Source of the DNA: Sphaerolaimus hirsutus
Lineage: Eukaryota; Nematoda; Chromadorea; Monhysterida; Sphaerolaimidae
NCBI GenBank assembly: GCA_964036195.1
Contig: OZ038452.1
Location: forward strand, 17,850,704-17,914,703
Length of the DNA: 64,000 nt
Direction: 5' to 3'
The translations under genes were made by a program, and so were the position numbers. Position 1 is the stretch's first letter; every line of letters begins with the position of its first letter. The notes beneath the pieces are model-generated. The model was not told where the DNA came from. It saw only the letters and a program-made list of their open reading frames with translations, and did not search any database. Positions 1 through 12,144 of the stretch are shown here, piece by piece.

Positions 1-110
1 CGTAAAAGTAAAAAAATTTAACATTATTTTTTCTGTACTCAGGGGTGAGTAAAAATAAAGTACTTTTCATTTACGTTTACTTTGAAAAGAGTTCAGTACT
101 TCCAACAACT
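1..110. mobile_element. Right end of an AGTTGTT-terminal MITE
   Basis: The window opens inside the right end of a non-autonomous element whose termini read AGTTGTT / AACAACT. The same right-end wording (GTGAGTAAAA, then an AAGTTCAGTA-like string, then AACAACT) recurs at about 3006, 29086, 43907 and 62812. Only the right end is visible here. Confidence 0.5.
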
Positions 111-344
111 GTGCTGCCTACAAGTTGGAATGTGTGTTAACACATTTTATACCATCGGCGGCACTTGTCGCCGCGCGGCGGGCAAAAATTCCCCAGACGC
201 AGCTGCTGACGTTTAATTGAAAAGCGGCTCTCCTCCCACCGTCACCTCGGCTGTCATACAGTATTTTACTCCGCTAGATTTCATTTTTTCAGTCAAGGAA
301 TGTCACAACTTGTTCATGGCGGGACGCTTCGGCAGTTCGCGGAC

Positions 345-623
345 CAGGGGGCAGTCCCAGAGCCCGTAAAATGCCCTGTAAAACGTGAAATGTCATGCAA
401 AGTGTCAAAAGTCATGTAAAATGCCCTGCAAAATGTCAAGCGCGCTGAGTCTGAGTGGTCAGTGACGGGATGGTGGAAGCGTCAATCAGCGTTCGCGTCG
501 CCATTCAGTTTTTCGACGAGTTTTCAAATTGGAACCATGAAGCCATTTTGCAGGGCATTTTACATGACTTTTGACACTTTGCATGACATTTGGCATTTTA
601 CAGGGCCCGGGGTTGGCACCAGG
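345..623 (-). mobile_element. Introner-family foldback element, copy 1 (antisense, CAGG TSD)
   Basis: This foldback element is flanked by CAGG at 345-348 and 620-623. Its left end reads CAGG|GGGCAGTCCCAG and its right end GGTTGGCAC|CAGG, so relative to the splice-competent copies it lies on the minus strand. In this orientation no GT follows the left CAGG on the plus strand. A non-palindromic insert sits in the middle, at about 440-540. It is outside any gene I can support. Confidence 0.75.
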
Positions 624-896
624 GCACCGCGCGGCGTATTCATACAGCCGTACATAATGCGGAGGGAGCCAAGCGGTTCGCCATTGTGGCGCCCAGAGAA
701 ATTGAATTGAATGCACTCTGCCGCAAGATGCCCGCTTACATTAAGACAGTGAAGTGTAAAAATGGACTGAGCAGGGCCGGCGCACGCCGCTGGTGTTCGT
801 TATTAGGACGTTACTTCCTGGTTTACTTCCAGGAATTATGCTCATATTTTTTCAATCTAGATTTTGATCAGGGACTGGGTAACACATGGTTTACTC
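624..896. other. Unassigned stretch between two foldback elements
   Basis: Short open frames are present but none has exon borders, homology I recognise or a long enough span. I see no gene here. Confidence 0.4.
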
Positions 897-1384
897 CTGG
901 TGCCGGTTCCGCAAGTGGACAAGTTCAGAGTTAAAACGAAAGAGTTGAGTAAAATGACAAATGGCAAGTTAAGAGTAAAGTTAAATGATAAATGATGAGT
1001 TACGTGACAAGAGTAAAGTTAAATGACAAATGATTAGTTAAGAGATAAGAGTAAAGTTAAGAGTCAAGCAAGTGTATCCAAATCTTATTTTTCGTATCCA
1101 AATCTTATTTTTTTTGTATCCAAATCTTATGTCGAAAAATAAGATTTGGATACAAAAACATAAGATCTAGATATGAAAAATAAGATTTGGATACACTTGC
1201 TTGACTCTTAACTTTACTTTTATCTCTTAACTAATCATTTGTCATTTAACCTTACTCTTAAATTTACTCGTGTCTCTTAACTCATCATTTATCATTTCAC
1301 TTTACTCTTAACTTGCCATTTGTCATTTTACTCAACTCTTAAGTTTTAACTCTTAACTTTTCCACTTGCGGAACTGGCCCCTGG
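897..1384 (+). mobile_element. Introner-family foldback element, copy 2 (TTCC subfamily, CTGG TSD)
   Basis: Flanked by CTGG at 897-900 and 1381-1384. Termini are TGCCGGTTCCGCA and TGCGGAACTGGCCC. The arms are built from AGAGTAAAGTTAA-type words. The centre, about 1070-1200, is a nested palindrome made of repeated GTATCCAAATCTTAT. The same centre occurs in copy 7 at 42,380-42,490, which belongs to the other subfamily. Confidence 0.75.
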
Positions 1385-2506
1385 TGCAACTTTAAATGTT
1401 AAGTTGATAACAAAAGTTTCAACTTCTTGTTAAGTGACAAGAAAAGTGGTAACTGAACGAATCGAGCGTCAAGTAAAGTTATCACTTTAATTATCTTGTA
1501 TTTCACTTGACCAAGTGTTGATGAATGTGACCGCAAAAAAGTTGCCGTTTATCAGGGTTCACTTTGCTCATTAGATTACCAGATTAGACAATACGGGGTA
1601 GACATAAATAAATAGGTTAGGATCTAGGACGAATTCCAGAAGAGTAAAAGCTCACTCGCGAATTCCACGTCAGTTCAACTTCGGTAAATTCTTCAGCGGT
1701 GCCAGTTCAGCGATGTGTTCACGCCATCAGCTGCTGCCGCGGCCGAGGCCATCGCGTCTCGATGGCGCCACTTAAGCGGCCCGTGCGTGCCCCTCGGAGC
1801 ACTCAAAATTGTCAAGACTGCGCGTTTTTGCCGCGCTCACGCCCCTGGTGTTTGTGGTCACGTTGACCAGCTATGGCGCGTATTTAGCGGGGATTTTCGA
1901 AATTTTTAAGCGACTGTGCACACCATCCATCACGCGTGTCGCATTCACTATTTACCGACGACGCAATCAGAAGCTTTTCAACGTGATCCACGCTATTGCT
2001 CTGTAAATTTTTCGCAAATCCACGAATAAGACCCCAGGGGAGTTAGTTTTCGTCAGAGTTTTTGAGGGGGGAGTTATTCAAGGGTTTTTTTCGAGGGGAA
2101 GATAGTTATTCCTAACCCAGCCAACAGGGGTGAGTATTCAAGGAGGGTATTCGAGCATATAGGGTTCAATAAACGGTAAAAAATGGTCAGTGAGTAAAGT
2201 GTCCATTCCAGGAAAACTTCCAATATTAGCGAAAAAGCGATCTGTCGTCACTGTGCAAGCTGAGAAAGCCGTGGCCTATTGGCAAACTGGGCGGGCGCAT
2301 GTGTCGCCGCGCGGCCGCTTTGTCGCTCGCGAGTCTTTATTCGAAGACGCGGCGGCGCGCTTCGCAGTGCACCGCACGGGGCGACGCGGCGCCGCTGCAG
2401 CGGCGCGGGAAATTGGACCGGCAGTGTTTTAGCGCTGCGCCATGCATCGGTCCAACGAAGCCGAGCATTTTTTCGCGCACTTTGCGAGTGTCTAACGCGG
2501 AAACAT
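1385..2506. other. Unassigned stretch; one MITE fragment
   Basis: Around 2028-2165 there are strings such as GAATAAGACCCC and a G-rich stretch that resemble the internal arms of the ACCGTATTT foldback family. GC-rich open frames at about 1715-2010 and 2190-2515 look exon-like in composition, but they overlap in several frames and I find no splice sites joining them to a gene. Confidence 0.35.
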
Positions 2507-3006
2507 AGTTGTTAAAACGTATTTAGGTTTATTCGATAGATACGTATACTCGCGTACTGCGTAAATACGTTTACGTTTCCTCCCGAAAAAACGCCGGCTC
2601 TCACGTACTCGCGTACTTTTTGAAAGTACGCGAGTACAGAAAACGTAATCTAACCGAAAATGTCATTATGCCAGACAGAAAGTGACAAATATGGGACATT
2701 TTTAAGAAATACTTATCAGCAGAGAAAAACACACATCTTTGATGTATTTCACAGTAAAAATTCGAAAAACACCAATTTTTACGTTATTTCTGTGAGAAAA
2801 TACTCACTTTTATGTCTTCTGTGAGAAAAAATACCCGTTTTCCCTGAAAAAATACTCATTTTTACGTTTCTCTGAAAAAAGTATTTGACTCACCTTTTAC
2901 ACAGTGTAAGATAAAAATAAAATACTTCACGTTTTCTGTACTCATGTGTGAGTAAAATAAAAATACTTAACGTTTACTTCAAAAAAGTTCAGTATTCTTC
3001 ACAACT
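2507..3006. mobile_element. AGTTGTT-terminal MITE, copy A
   Basis: Starts AGTTGTTAAAACGTATTTA and ends in CACAACT. Internally it has the palindrome TACTCGCGTAC, with a nearby TTTTTGAAAGTACGCGAGTAC arm, and repeated words around TACTCA(C)TTTTACGTTT. The same order of internal blocks is seen at 42,726-43,907. Confidence 0.6.
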
Positions 3007-4028
3007 CTGCACGGAACGCGGATTCCGTGGCGGCGGCGTACGCAGCTGGGCAGTTTGCCTAAAACGACTGCTAGGCACTGGGCGCGGTCGTAGATTACCC
3101 CGAACTGCGCGAATAAAAAGTTCCACCCGACTATTTTTCTGTATTTAGATCATTTCCCAACGGAATGAACTGATTTGTCTCTGTCCACTTCCACGTATTT
3201 ATGGAGGCAATATAGCACCGGCGGGAACCGAACCGGAAACGCCATATTTTAGTCAGCGCGGCGCGCTTTCCCTTCCCTTGTAGATTTTTCTCAAACACTT
3301 TTCTCAGTGGAGCCCCGCTAGCTAACTTGTTGGAAGCTCCGGGGCGACTGAATCAAGAATTCATGATGTGCACCGGCTGCATCGCAGACACGTCCCCGAC
3401 CGTTATTTGTCATTTCAGCGCGCCCAGACGGAGGCACAGTAACATAGAAAATGCAAACGCGGCCGCGCCGATGAAGTAATGATCGGTGCGCCGTGGATCC
3501 GCTCTCAAATCGTCGGCTAATCCGCGGTGATCAATCGACGACGCGCTAATGTTGTTCTATTCATAACTCTACTTGCGAGGTCGGTTTGAGCATTCTATGA
3601 AGGTAAATATGTAGATATTTAGAATGGAACTGGGAAACTAGTCAAAATGGAACAAGCATTGTTTCAGGGCGATCCGCGGATTGACTCGGGCCGCTACATG
3701 GCATGGCGGCACAGGATTACTGGCTCAAAGTCGTCAATTGCAGTGGGCACGGTGCCAAGTTCGCAAACGAACGCGGCCGCCAGTTCGAAAGGAAATGCAC
3801 ACTCAAATGGCACAGGTTTGCATGAACACAACGATCTGTTTGTGCACAGTTGAGACAAATGGTGGGCTTAACGTGGCAGCGACTCGTCGCAGGCAAGGCG
3901 GGACCAGCTGTGGTGTTGTCTGCGCGCGCTGTGACGCAAGCACATCGACTCAGCTGTCCAGTATTCGAATCGATTTGCCTCGATTCTCCGGAATTGGCTC
4001 GCAAGTGAATAATTTCTACATAAATACA
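3007..4028. other. Unassigned GC-rich stretch upstream of the globin gene
   Basis: Contains a short ATG frame at 3647-3853 and moderately GC-rich sequence that could hold 5' exons of the gene starting at 4267. That gene needs a preceding exon ending in phase 2. I could not identify a donor in this stretch that satisfies this, so nothing is called. Confidence 0.35.
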
Positions 4029-4154
4029 TACCGTATTTCCTCGAAATCCCCCTTGATTACCTCCCCCCCCCCCTTCGAGTATGCCCCCGCCCTCGAAATA
4101 CCCGCAGAAAATAGGAAAAAAAGGAAAAAAATATAAAAAAGAGGAAATACGGTA
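4029..4154. mobile_element. ACCGTATTT-terminal foldback MITE
   Basis: Begins TACCGTATTTCCTCGAAA and ends GAGGAAATACGGTA, an obvious inverted repeat, with C-rich and AAGGAAAAA-rich interior arms. At least seven relatives occur in the window. Confidence 0.65.
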
Positions 4155-4266
4155 AATAGAAATAAATAATATGAAAACAAATAAAATGTGCATACGTTTG
4201 GCCGAAACGAATAATATGTGAGTGAACATTACATGCTTGGGAACGCAGCAAAAAACACGTGCGCAG

Positions 4267-7200
4267 ACGGCGGCGAGCGCAACTGCGCCTGCGCGATCGA
4301 CTGCGCAACCTGGTCATCGACCGCTACATCAAATCCGTCGACGACTCGGATGGGGCGGAAGATTTGGAAGAGGAGTCTTGCAGTCGGCTCGTTGTGCCCG
4401 CCGAGGAGGAGGCGCGCACGCGGCCGCCCGCCGATCCGCGCGTCGGCTACAGGTGCCAGTCCCGGACCCTGTAAAATGCCCTGTAAACTGTCAAATGTCA
4501 TGCAAAGTGTGAAAAGTCATGGAAAATGCCCTGCAAAATAGCAAACGTACGTTTGCCATTTTGCAGGGCATTTTACATGACTTTTGACACTTTACATGAC
4601 ATTTGACATTTTACAGGACATTTTACAGTGTCCGGGACTGCCCCCAGGCCACCCAGCCCGTCGCCGCCGCGCCGCTGGGTGCCGTCGCCCACGCCCATGG
4701 CGGGCGGCGACCCGCCGCTGCAGGCGCCCCCCGGCGACCATGGCGGCGACGGGTGCACGCGCAGAGCCGTGTCGGCGCCGAACGCGCGCACGTCCGCGCA
4801 GAGGGCCCAGCACGCGCACATGGCCTACAGCTACCGCAGGTGCCACGCCCCGAGCGCCGGTCTGATCTAACCATTTGTTCTACCAGGTGCCGGTTCCGCA
4901 AAAAGTGAAGTGGAAGGTGAAGTGAAATGTGGAGTGAAAAGGGAAGTGAAATAGCTTTTGAATAGGGTGAAATTTCAATTCTAAAGTTCCGACGCAAGAT
5001 AAAAATCGGAACGTTTCACATAAAACATCATTACCGCCATCAGAAACAATGCTTACTCAGTTAGAATGCTTTACGTTTTATCATTTACGTTTTATAATTT
5101 GTTTTTAATTTTAATCTATTTTTCACTTCGCTTTCATTGCACTTTTCACTTCGCTTTTCACTTCACTTTTTGCTGAATTGGCCCCAGTTCTGTGAGCAAT
5201 CGTACCGAATTTGGCAATTCACATCGCACTACGCAGGCGCCAATTGTCAGGAATGCCGCAACAGCCTTATCTACTCTCGTGATTTCTACTATTCATTCGC
5301 TGCCGCCGTGGCGGCGGCCACCAATGAAAACCACAATAATTCGGACCAAACGAGCAATAAGCGCCTGGCGCCGGAGGGGGCCGCGTCCGCCACGAACAGG
5401 CACTCCACGTCGGGCCTGCTCGGCTTGCCCATACTGCACGCTGGCCGGCCCGTGGTGTCAAGGGGAGGGCGCACGAACCGTCGATCTACCGTCGTCATGC
5501 CCTACTCCCCAGGTATTTTACATTCTTAAAAGTCTTCAGTTTTGTCAAATTCACGGTAAAATTGCGTAACAATGTGTGAAATTAGCAGTGAAAATGCGAC
5601 TGCACGGCGCGGCCGGGCGAGGCGACCCGCAGACAAGCGGCCAACAGTTGCGACAGCAGCGCTGCGGCGGCACGGCCAGGTATTGGACACGTCCCGTGGC
5701 CAATCAGGCGTTTAGAGAGGCTTTCAGGTCGAATGTCGCGCGCGATTCCCAGCCGCCACAAAGAATGACCAATGTGACTGTGATAAAAGTGGGCGATTCG
5801 CCGGCCGCTTGGAAAACTGCCAGTGAGTGCTCTGTGGCTGTGGTGGCTCATTGAATTTATAGTAGACCCTGGATTGAGGACTTTAAATTGAATTTAAATT
5901 CAATGTAAAACTATTTTCATTCAAACATATGATGGTATGACTAGGAAGTTTGTCACGAAATATGATATTAAAGAGCTATTCAACAATTATCGTCATCGAG
6001 TTCAAAAATCAGTAGGAATGGTTCTGCAGATATAAAGATTTTTCGGTGAATGTAGTCAATGTTAAAGTCTTGATTTATGATTTAAAGGGCATTAGTGATG
6101 GAATGGCGCCATGGCGCTGGCGCCATTTGAGGGCGCCAAATGGCGCCGCGCCATGGCGCCATTGGCGCTTGGCGCCCTTTTTCTGTGGCGCCCTTGGCGC
6201 CTGGCGCCCACATTCTGAAAGGCGCCATGGCGCCCTTGGCGCTTGGCGCCCTTTTTCCGTGGCGCCCTTGGCGCCTGGCGCCCTCTTTTAAAGGGCGCCA
6301 AAAAGGCGCCAGCAGTGTTTCAAGGTGAGTGCTGTATAAATGGAAAAAAGATGAAAAACGGATTCATGGATGATCTGAATTCGCCAGAAAAATGGACGAA
6401 GTGGTGTGAGTGGGTGGAAATCTTTTGTGCAACAGTTCATCAGATGTGCCTGACAGATCAGAAGATAAGAATGATGGAACGTTGAACTTGCAAAATCATA
6501 AATCAACGGATTCAAATCGTTGAAATTCCGTTTTTTGTCCATTTTGAAGAAACATTGACTGGAAAGTCAATTTGAAGTGAATGGATCCATTGTGTTTGAA
6601 TTGTCATGTGAATTTTACTCGAATTTTCATGCTGCTAGTGTTGTCTTTGTTCATTATACCCTGGAGAACGCAAATTAAGTAGTGAATGCTTGTACTATGG
6701 TGCTGTAGAAACACTTTTAGCACACGCAGGGTGTTGTATGCACTTATTTATCCTGGCGCCCTTGGCGCCTGGCGCCCTATTTTTCAAATGGCGCCATGGC
6801 GCCCTTGGCGCCCTCTTTCCGTGGCGCCCTTGGCGCCTGACGCCCGTTTTCCAAATGGCGCCATGGCGCCCTTGGCGCCTGGCGCCCTTTTTCTGTGGCG
6901 CCCTTGGCGCTTGGCGCCCACTTTCTGAATGGCGCCATGGCGCCATTGGCGCCTGGCGCCCTTTTTTCTGGCGCTTTTCCATCACTAAAGGGCATTCACC
7001 CAGATTTTTCGTGACGACAATGACAGCATTTGAAAAATTATCATATGTCAAGCGAAAATTTCCATATTCTTGTGTAAAATTTGGTGAAGTAGGTATACCT
7101 AGGTATATACACAAATGCCAAATGGCAAATAATTTTTCGCTGTTCCTCTAAAGTTATAGACTTTTGAAAATTGTCATCAATGGTAATAGTCCCAACAACC

Positions 7201-10200
7201 GATGACACATTTTTTGAGCAATTTAGACAGTTACATTGGCTGAGTAAATTTTTAGTACGACTAGCTAATCTTTAACTGTAACCGTAACGCATTTGAAGCA
7301 TCTTCAAAAATTAGCAAGGTCGAGATGTCGTCGGACAGAGCAAAATCTATCAACAAACACTGTTTTTCATTTTTCATTTAAACTCAGTACCACAATTGGC
7401 GACGGGCGTCAAGGGTATATTAATCACATAAAGTAGAAAAGAAAAGAAATTCGAGATTGGTAAATACAGATGCGGGAACAGTGACGTGAGGTAAAATACA
7501 GTAACCGGTGTGATATAATCTTGCAGAATGCTTTAAGTGAATGTAACTAGAACAATAAGTGGTAAATTGAGATATTGTGGAAACACATGAGCAAGTAATA
7601 TGCAAAAATATTAAAGCACCAAAATACACTACTACAGGATCAGCCTACTGAGATACACAAACGTAACACTTTAAAAACTTCAACACTACTCGATTAAAGT
7701 CCGGACTTGAAAATACATTTATAACACAGGGTGCACCCTGTCCTACTACAGCTCATTCCAGTGTTGCGCACACTAAAAATGGGGACTGTACTAGTTAGGT
7801 TTAGCCAATATATGTGTCTACATAGAATGGCTGTTGTGATAGGCCACTCCAAAAACATTCTTGCAGCCGCTTATCAATTCATGCATCTAGAAAAGCAATA
7901 AATTCTGTAATGTTCTAGAGCGAATACCTACAATATATCTGAGTACATCTTACCTACATGTTCAACTAGATTTGCAAGTATTACTCTATACAGAGTTTGA
8001 ATAAATATTGCACAGCCCCATGTCTAGAGCATGCACTTATTTTGAGAGTATGCCTCTGACAGTTTTGCACAGATCAGATGACCTGAAGAGATCTGATCTA
8101 TCTATGGGACTGGCATTATTGATTTGTTCAGCACATTTTTCATTACAGCATTCCCCCGGGAGTGCTCTAATCACCCTATCCCGCCATCCGGTCAAGTGTA
8201 GGGACGGGCATCCATATAGGATGTGAGGCACTGTGAGCCACATGTAAACTCCATTTCTCTTACAGAATATGCAGTTTACAAACGTTCTGCCTACGGACCC
8301 CCCCCTCAGACTGAATTGGACGGTTTTTTGGAGTAGGCTGTGTCTGAGCCAAAGCCAAGATAATTCGGTACTATACAACAATTTCGGGTTGATTGGGGTC
8401 AACCCCAAACCGTTATACCTTTCTTTTCGCACCTGGGTTACATTAGTATCACCCAGGCTTCGATCATCCCAGGATTTTTCTTTACAGGTGAGTTTTAGTC
8501 CTTTTTTACTGAGTAGAGGGTTCAGATCCCATTCGTTATAAATTTTCCCCTCACGCCCTACAGGACTATTCTGGCGTCTCTGACCAGATTGCAAAGTCTG
8601 CCAATGGGCCGCAGCTTCCGCTGTTGTTTTGCTTACAGAAACCCCCCTGAGGTACCTACTATGGCAAACAACGAGCTTATTATAAGCTCCTTTAACCGTA
8701 GTAAGATCCCCTTCTATGGCAAGTATTCTGTTACTGACCCAACTGTTGTTATCACACAAAGGCAGGAGATGGCAAGAAATTACTGTCGTCATAAAAAATC
8801 CGTGTAAACAGCCCTTAAAAACGACTGAAATCACCGAAAAATTGCAAAAATTTCTTCAAGCCAACGCAGGCACTCCATGCCGCAGCAGATCCACCCCGAA
8901 CATGTCCAGTTCGGTGGAACTGCCAGTGCCGCCGCGCCGCCGACGATACAACGAGGACACCAGAGTGAACTATGCCGCGCTGCCAGCCGAACAGAAGCGC
9001 GAGGTACTCGCGAAGAGCCGCAGTTCGAGATACATCGCGCAACACGTCAAGGTTTGTGAATAGCGTTTTCAAAATTTCCCGGAGATTTATATTTTAAAAA
9101 TATAAAAAATAAAATTATATTGATATTTTTTCCTGAGATTTTCGGGACGATAAGTTCCAATATAATCATTTTTTAGATTCTTTATGTATGGGAGATTTTC
9201 TCAGCGATTAAATTGTATTTTGTAAATGACGTGAGTGATTAAATTATATATTTTTCTTTAGGAGATTTACTCGGATTACCTAAATATACGTAATTTTCTC
9301 ATTTTGGAACGATAATTTCAATATCACAAGACAAGATCACCATAAAAAATTTCTTCACAAAAAAAACTCTGTTCAAAACAACAAACAGTCGACCCCTTCG
9401 CCGCGGCCAGACGTGCACACGAGCAAGGGCCAAAGCAGCACGGACCAAACGCAGCGCAGCAGCTCCAGATCGACGCACAGGAACACTGTCACCATGTGCA
9501 CCGCCACCACGTGCAACAGCAGACGGCAAGACGTGCCGCCGACAAACGTTTCCGCTAATGCAGGCGGATGTGACCAAAACGACAAAAAAGCTGGCAAAAC
9601 AGCCCCTGGCACAGTCAAGTTGAACAGTCAGATGAAGGAGAAGCTCATGCGCTCAAACACCGCGGCGCCGGGCCGAACGAAGAACGCAGGCATCAGTGTG
9701 CACTTATCGCCCGGCGCCAACAGGCGACCATTGGGCGATATGAATTCATCTCAGCTGCACCAGATACGATCTACGTGGCGCTGCGTGAACAATGCTGGTT
9801 TCAGCTATCTAGCTAAGAGATTGCTCGTCCGCCTGGAAGACAAGTCGGTAGCTTGCGTCACTATTTTAGTGTATTTTAGATTTCTTTAACGCCATGAATA
9901 TAAGTCTGAGGAATGGGCCTCCCCCTAAAAATAATTCCGAACGTATAGCCAAATCGAAACATATGGTGATTCCAGCCATACAAATTTTGCATTTTTCCAT
10001 ACCTTCATATTTCCAAAACGATTTTTCACAAACAACACTAGAAACTACCACAAGATAAACGCCCCGAAGATGAAAAATTCAAAAAATGCGGTATGATATG
10101 GACGAAAAATATACATTTTAACCAGAACATTTTCATGAATATATACCTCTCAAATCTAACAAGTATCGCGCAAACACTTCTCATTTTTACTTAATAAGCC

Positions 10201-11126
10201 ATACCTCTACACAAAAAACACTCAGCTGCCCGCCAATACGCGAAATCTGGTACAAAACGGCCTTCCTCAACTGCCTCGCACCGACCAAATGCTCGACGAG
10301 CACATCGAACGACCACGTGCACCTGCTCAAGAGGTTCCTCGAGGACGTGTACGACCACCTGCACGACAACGAGCAGTGCTCGCGCATCGCCGCCGACGTG
10401 GGCGCCAAGCACGCGCGCCTCAAGGACTGCGGCTTCGAGCCAGAGTTCTGGGAGACCTTTGGAGAGGTCACCATTGAAGTGATCGCTAGTTGGTTTTGTT
10501 GTCAAATTTGGTGGGGAAAACGCAAAACGTAGTTGACGAACACGTGATTCCAGTAATGTCAAATGGCATTCAACGTTTATGAGTTTACCAAATTTTTTGT
10601 ATACTGGCAGTATTTACCTAAATTCAGTGTGCGCAGCACCAATAAACCCGTTTGCCGCGCAACAGGCTTGGAGGGTCTGTCCAACAACAAGGAGGCATGT
10701 CGTTCCTGGCGCCTGCTCGTGGCGACCTTGACGGACCACCTGCGCACCGGCTACGAGGCGCAGTGCCGCGCCAACAACGCCGCCGCCGCCGCTAGCGCCG
10801 CCGCAGCTTACAGCGGCTTCTACGCAGATTACGACCGACGCGAGGCCGTGCTGCACAAGTGCGTATTGGCGCGGTGCCAAACCGTAAATATAGTGTGTCC
10901 CATATGAAGCGTCCTATTGTTAGAAAAACACGCAAATACGGCGCGCTTGAAGCTAACCGGGCAGGGACCACACCGCGCCGCTTTCAGGTACGGGATACGG
11001 CCGACCAAGTCGCGCCACCGGTCGCCGCACGTCAAAAAGGGACAAAAGTCACCAAAAAGCGGCCGGGCAAAGTCCACCAGCAGCGGCGGCAGCAGGAGGG
11101 GCACCGGCGTCAGACACGCAAAGTGA
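4267..11126 (+). CDS. Globin-domain protein with long N-terminal region (5' exons missing)
   Basis: Exons read by eye: 4267-4452, 4648-4859, 5237-5512, 5589-5822, 8870-9051, 9389-9843, 10226-10488, 10666-10858, 10988-11126 (TGA stop). All junction phases agree. The globin fold spans the end of the 9389 exon to the 10666 exon. I see the helix A/B region (HQIRSTW, then FSYLAKRLLVRLED), a candidate distal His in NDHVHLL, the proximal His in VGAKHARL, and the helix G/H segment ACRSWRLLVATLTDHLRTGYE split by the 10488/10666 junction. The 9843/10226 intron falls at the end of helix B in phase 2, as in the ancient globin intron B12.2. The predicted product is about 713 residues from 4267. The first ~450 residues are low-complexity (PPSPSPP, KSVDDSDGAEDLEEES) and the tail is basic and Ser/Gly-rich. 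Heme binding is inferred. The weakest calls are the donors at 4860, 9844 and 10489, and whether the 4267-5822 exons belong to this gene. The start codon is not found; if the gene is shorter, ATG at 8902 is a possible start. Confidence 0.6.
4453..4647 (+). mobile_element. Introner copy 3, forming an intron (CAGG TSD)
   Basis: The donor GT begins at 4453 and the acceptor AG ends at 4647; CAGG flanks are at 4450-4453 and 4645-4648. The termini are TGCCAGTCCCGGACC and GTCCGGGACTGCCCC. Excision joins GGC TAC AG to G CCA CCC and keeps one open frame on both sides. The near-palindromic centre is the 18 bp GGCAAACGTACGTTTGCC. Confidence 0.8.
4884..5188 (+). mobile_element. Introner-family copy 4 (TTCC subfamily) inside globin-gene intron
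   Basis: Left flank CAGG at 4884-4887, right flank CAGT at 5185-5188, so the duplication is imperfect. Termini are TGCCGGTTCCGCA and TGAATTGGCCC. The arms are rich in AAGTGAAGTG / CACTTCACTT. It lies in the predicted intron 4860-5236. It has its own GT (4887) and AG (5186-5187), so it could itself be the spliced unit with different exon borders. Confidence 0.65.
6085..6995. mobile_element. hAT-type non-autonomous element with GGCGCC arrays, copy 1
   Basis: The termini are TAGTGATGG (6093) and CCATCACTA (6987), flanked by a perfect 8 bp duplication AAGGGCAT (6085-6092 and 6988-6995). The 8 bp TSD and the YAGNGNTGG-like terminus are hAT hallmarks. Both ends carry arrays of TGGCGCC / GGCGCCATGGCGCC, and a unique ~450 bp centre is shared with copy 2 at 29,118. 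No transposase is present. It sits in the 3 kb intron 5823-8869 of the globin gene. Confidence 0.85.
6996..8036. other. AT-rich intronic sequence without recognised features
   Basis: AT-rich sequence of the long globin-gene intron. I see no coding frame or repeat end that I can defend. Confidence 0.4.
8037..8834 (-). pseudogene. Possible 3' fragment of a LINE-type reverse transcriptase ORF
   Basis: An uninterrupted 265-codon frame on the minus strand ends with a Cys/His pattern, CIFCKRN then HILYGCP, followed by an Arg-containing WRDRV string. This resembles the C-terminal zinc-binding segment after the reverse transcriptase domain in R2-like and related LINE ORFs. No catalytic RT motif is visible, so at most it is a truncated 3' piece. 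It sits antisense in the long intron of the globin gene. A host exon on that strand is less likely, but I cannot exclude it. Confidence 0.35.
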
Positions 11127-11704
11127 GCAGTGCTGCGGTAGGGCAGTTTGTGTAGATGGTATTCGCCAATCGACATGCCAAAAGTGGGACGTGATGGATA
11201 CTTGATTGCTGCATGTGATTTCATGATGATTGTCCGCATCTAGGGTGATCTGTGGCCTTTGTCCCTACACACACTAGTAGTTGACAAGGACACAAAATGT
11301 CAACTGGTTCCGATCCCAATTCAAAGCTTGCTGACCAGAAACAATACTCATTATTGTATACAGATAAAGGTGAGTCATGGCCTTGTAGGTGCACATAAAT
11401 ACCGCAATATTTTTCACACTACAGCTTCATTTGCAACATAATTCAACACTTTTACATTTTGACTTTGAACGTGTTCGTCCGCGTGTCAGCAAGGTCTGAA
11501 TTGGGGTCGGAACCAGTTGACATTTGTTGTCATTGCCAACTAATCTGTGTAGGGCCATTGGCAATTCAACCACCGCTCACTTCACTTGTGACACAGTTGT
11601 ACGCGTTAGGTAGAAATATTTTTTGTTTGAAAACAAAGTCATGCGCCAACAAGTTGCATTCAAGGTGCAGTTCAATTCACTCAAATAAAATATAAAAAGT
11701 CTGC
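11127..11704. other. Downstream of globin gene, nothing recognised
   Basis: Probable 3' flank of the globin gene. An AATAAAATATAAAAAG string near 11,685-11,700 could be a polyadenylation signal. No other gene signal is seen. Confidence 0.35.
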
Positions 11705-12144
11705 TAGCGTATTTCTTCTAATAGAAGGACGCCCTTCTATTTTTTTTGTCAACTTTTTTACCCGCCCTTTTATTGGAGACGCCCTTCTATTGGAGACTGC
11801 CCTTCTATTGTGTTCGCCATTTTTTCAGCGATTTTTTTCACGTTCTGCCAAGGTTTTTCTAAGTGTTACGTCACAGACAGTTCATAGAATGATGATTTAT
11901 GGAGTTCATAAAACATTTGATGTTAAAATAGCACCAATACAATGGACAAAAGTCGCTAAAGTACAGCGTCCGTTGATATTTTGAATTTTTTCATTCATTT
12001 GGCACAAGTCCAGCACTTTGTGTACCTTCCATTGGAGACCGCTCTTCTATTTATTTCGTGGCCCAAAATAAGTCGAAAAAGTGTACCTTCTATTGGAGAC
12101 GCCCTTCTATTGGAGACCCGCCTTCTATTAGAAGAAATACGGTA
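11705..12144. mobile_element. ACCGTATTT-family foldback MITE (TTCTAATAGAAG variant)
   Basis: Left end TAGCGTATTTCTTCTAATAGAAGG, right end CTTCTATTAGAAGAAATACGGTA. The subterminal motif GACGCCCTTCTATTGGAGAC is repeated several times on both sides. A relative lies at 32,635-32,826 in SLC5 gene 1. Confidence 0.7.

Noticed and set aside
1715..2515. GC-rich frames as 5' exons of the globin gene
   Set aside because: Composition is exon-like, but I could not find donor and acceptor sites with matching phase to 4267.
6690..7151. Open frames on both strands across the GGCGCC arrays (also 6,046-6,328, 29,086-29,955, 29,815-30,249)
   Set aside because: Frames mirror each other on both strands and consist of GAWRP/APRAP-like repeats from the hAT-type arrays; they are repeat artefacts.
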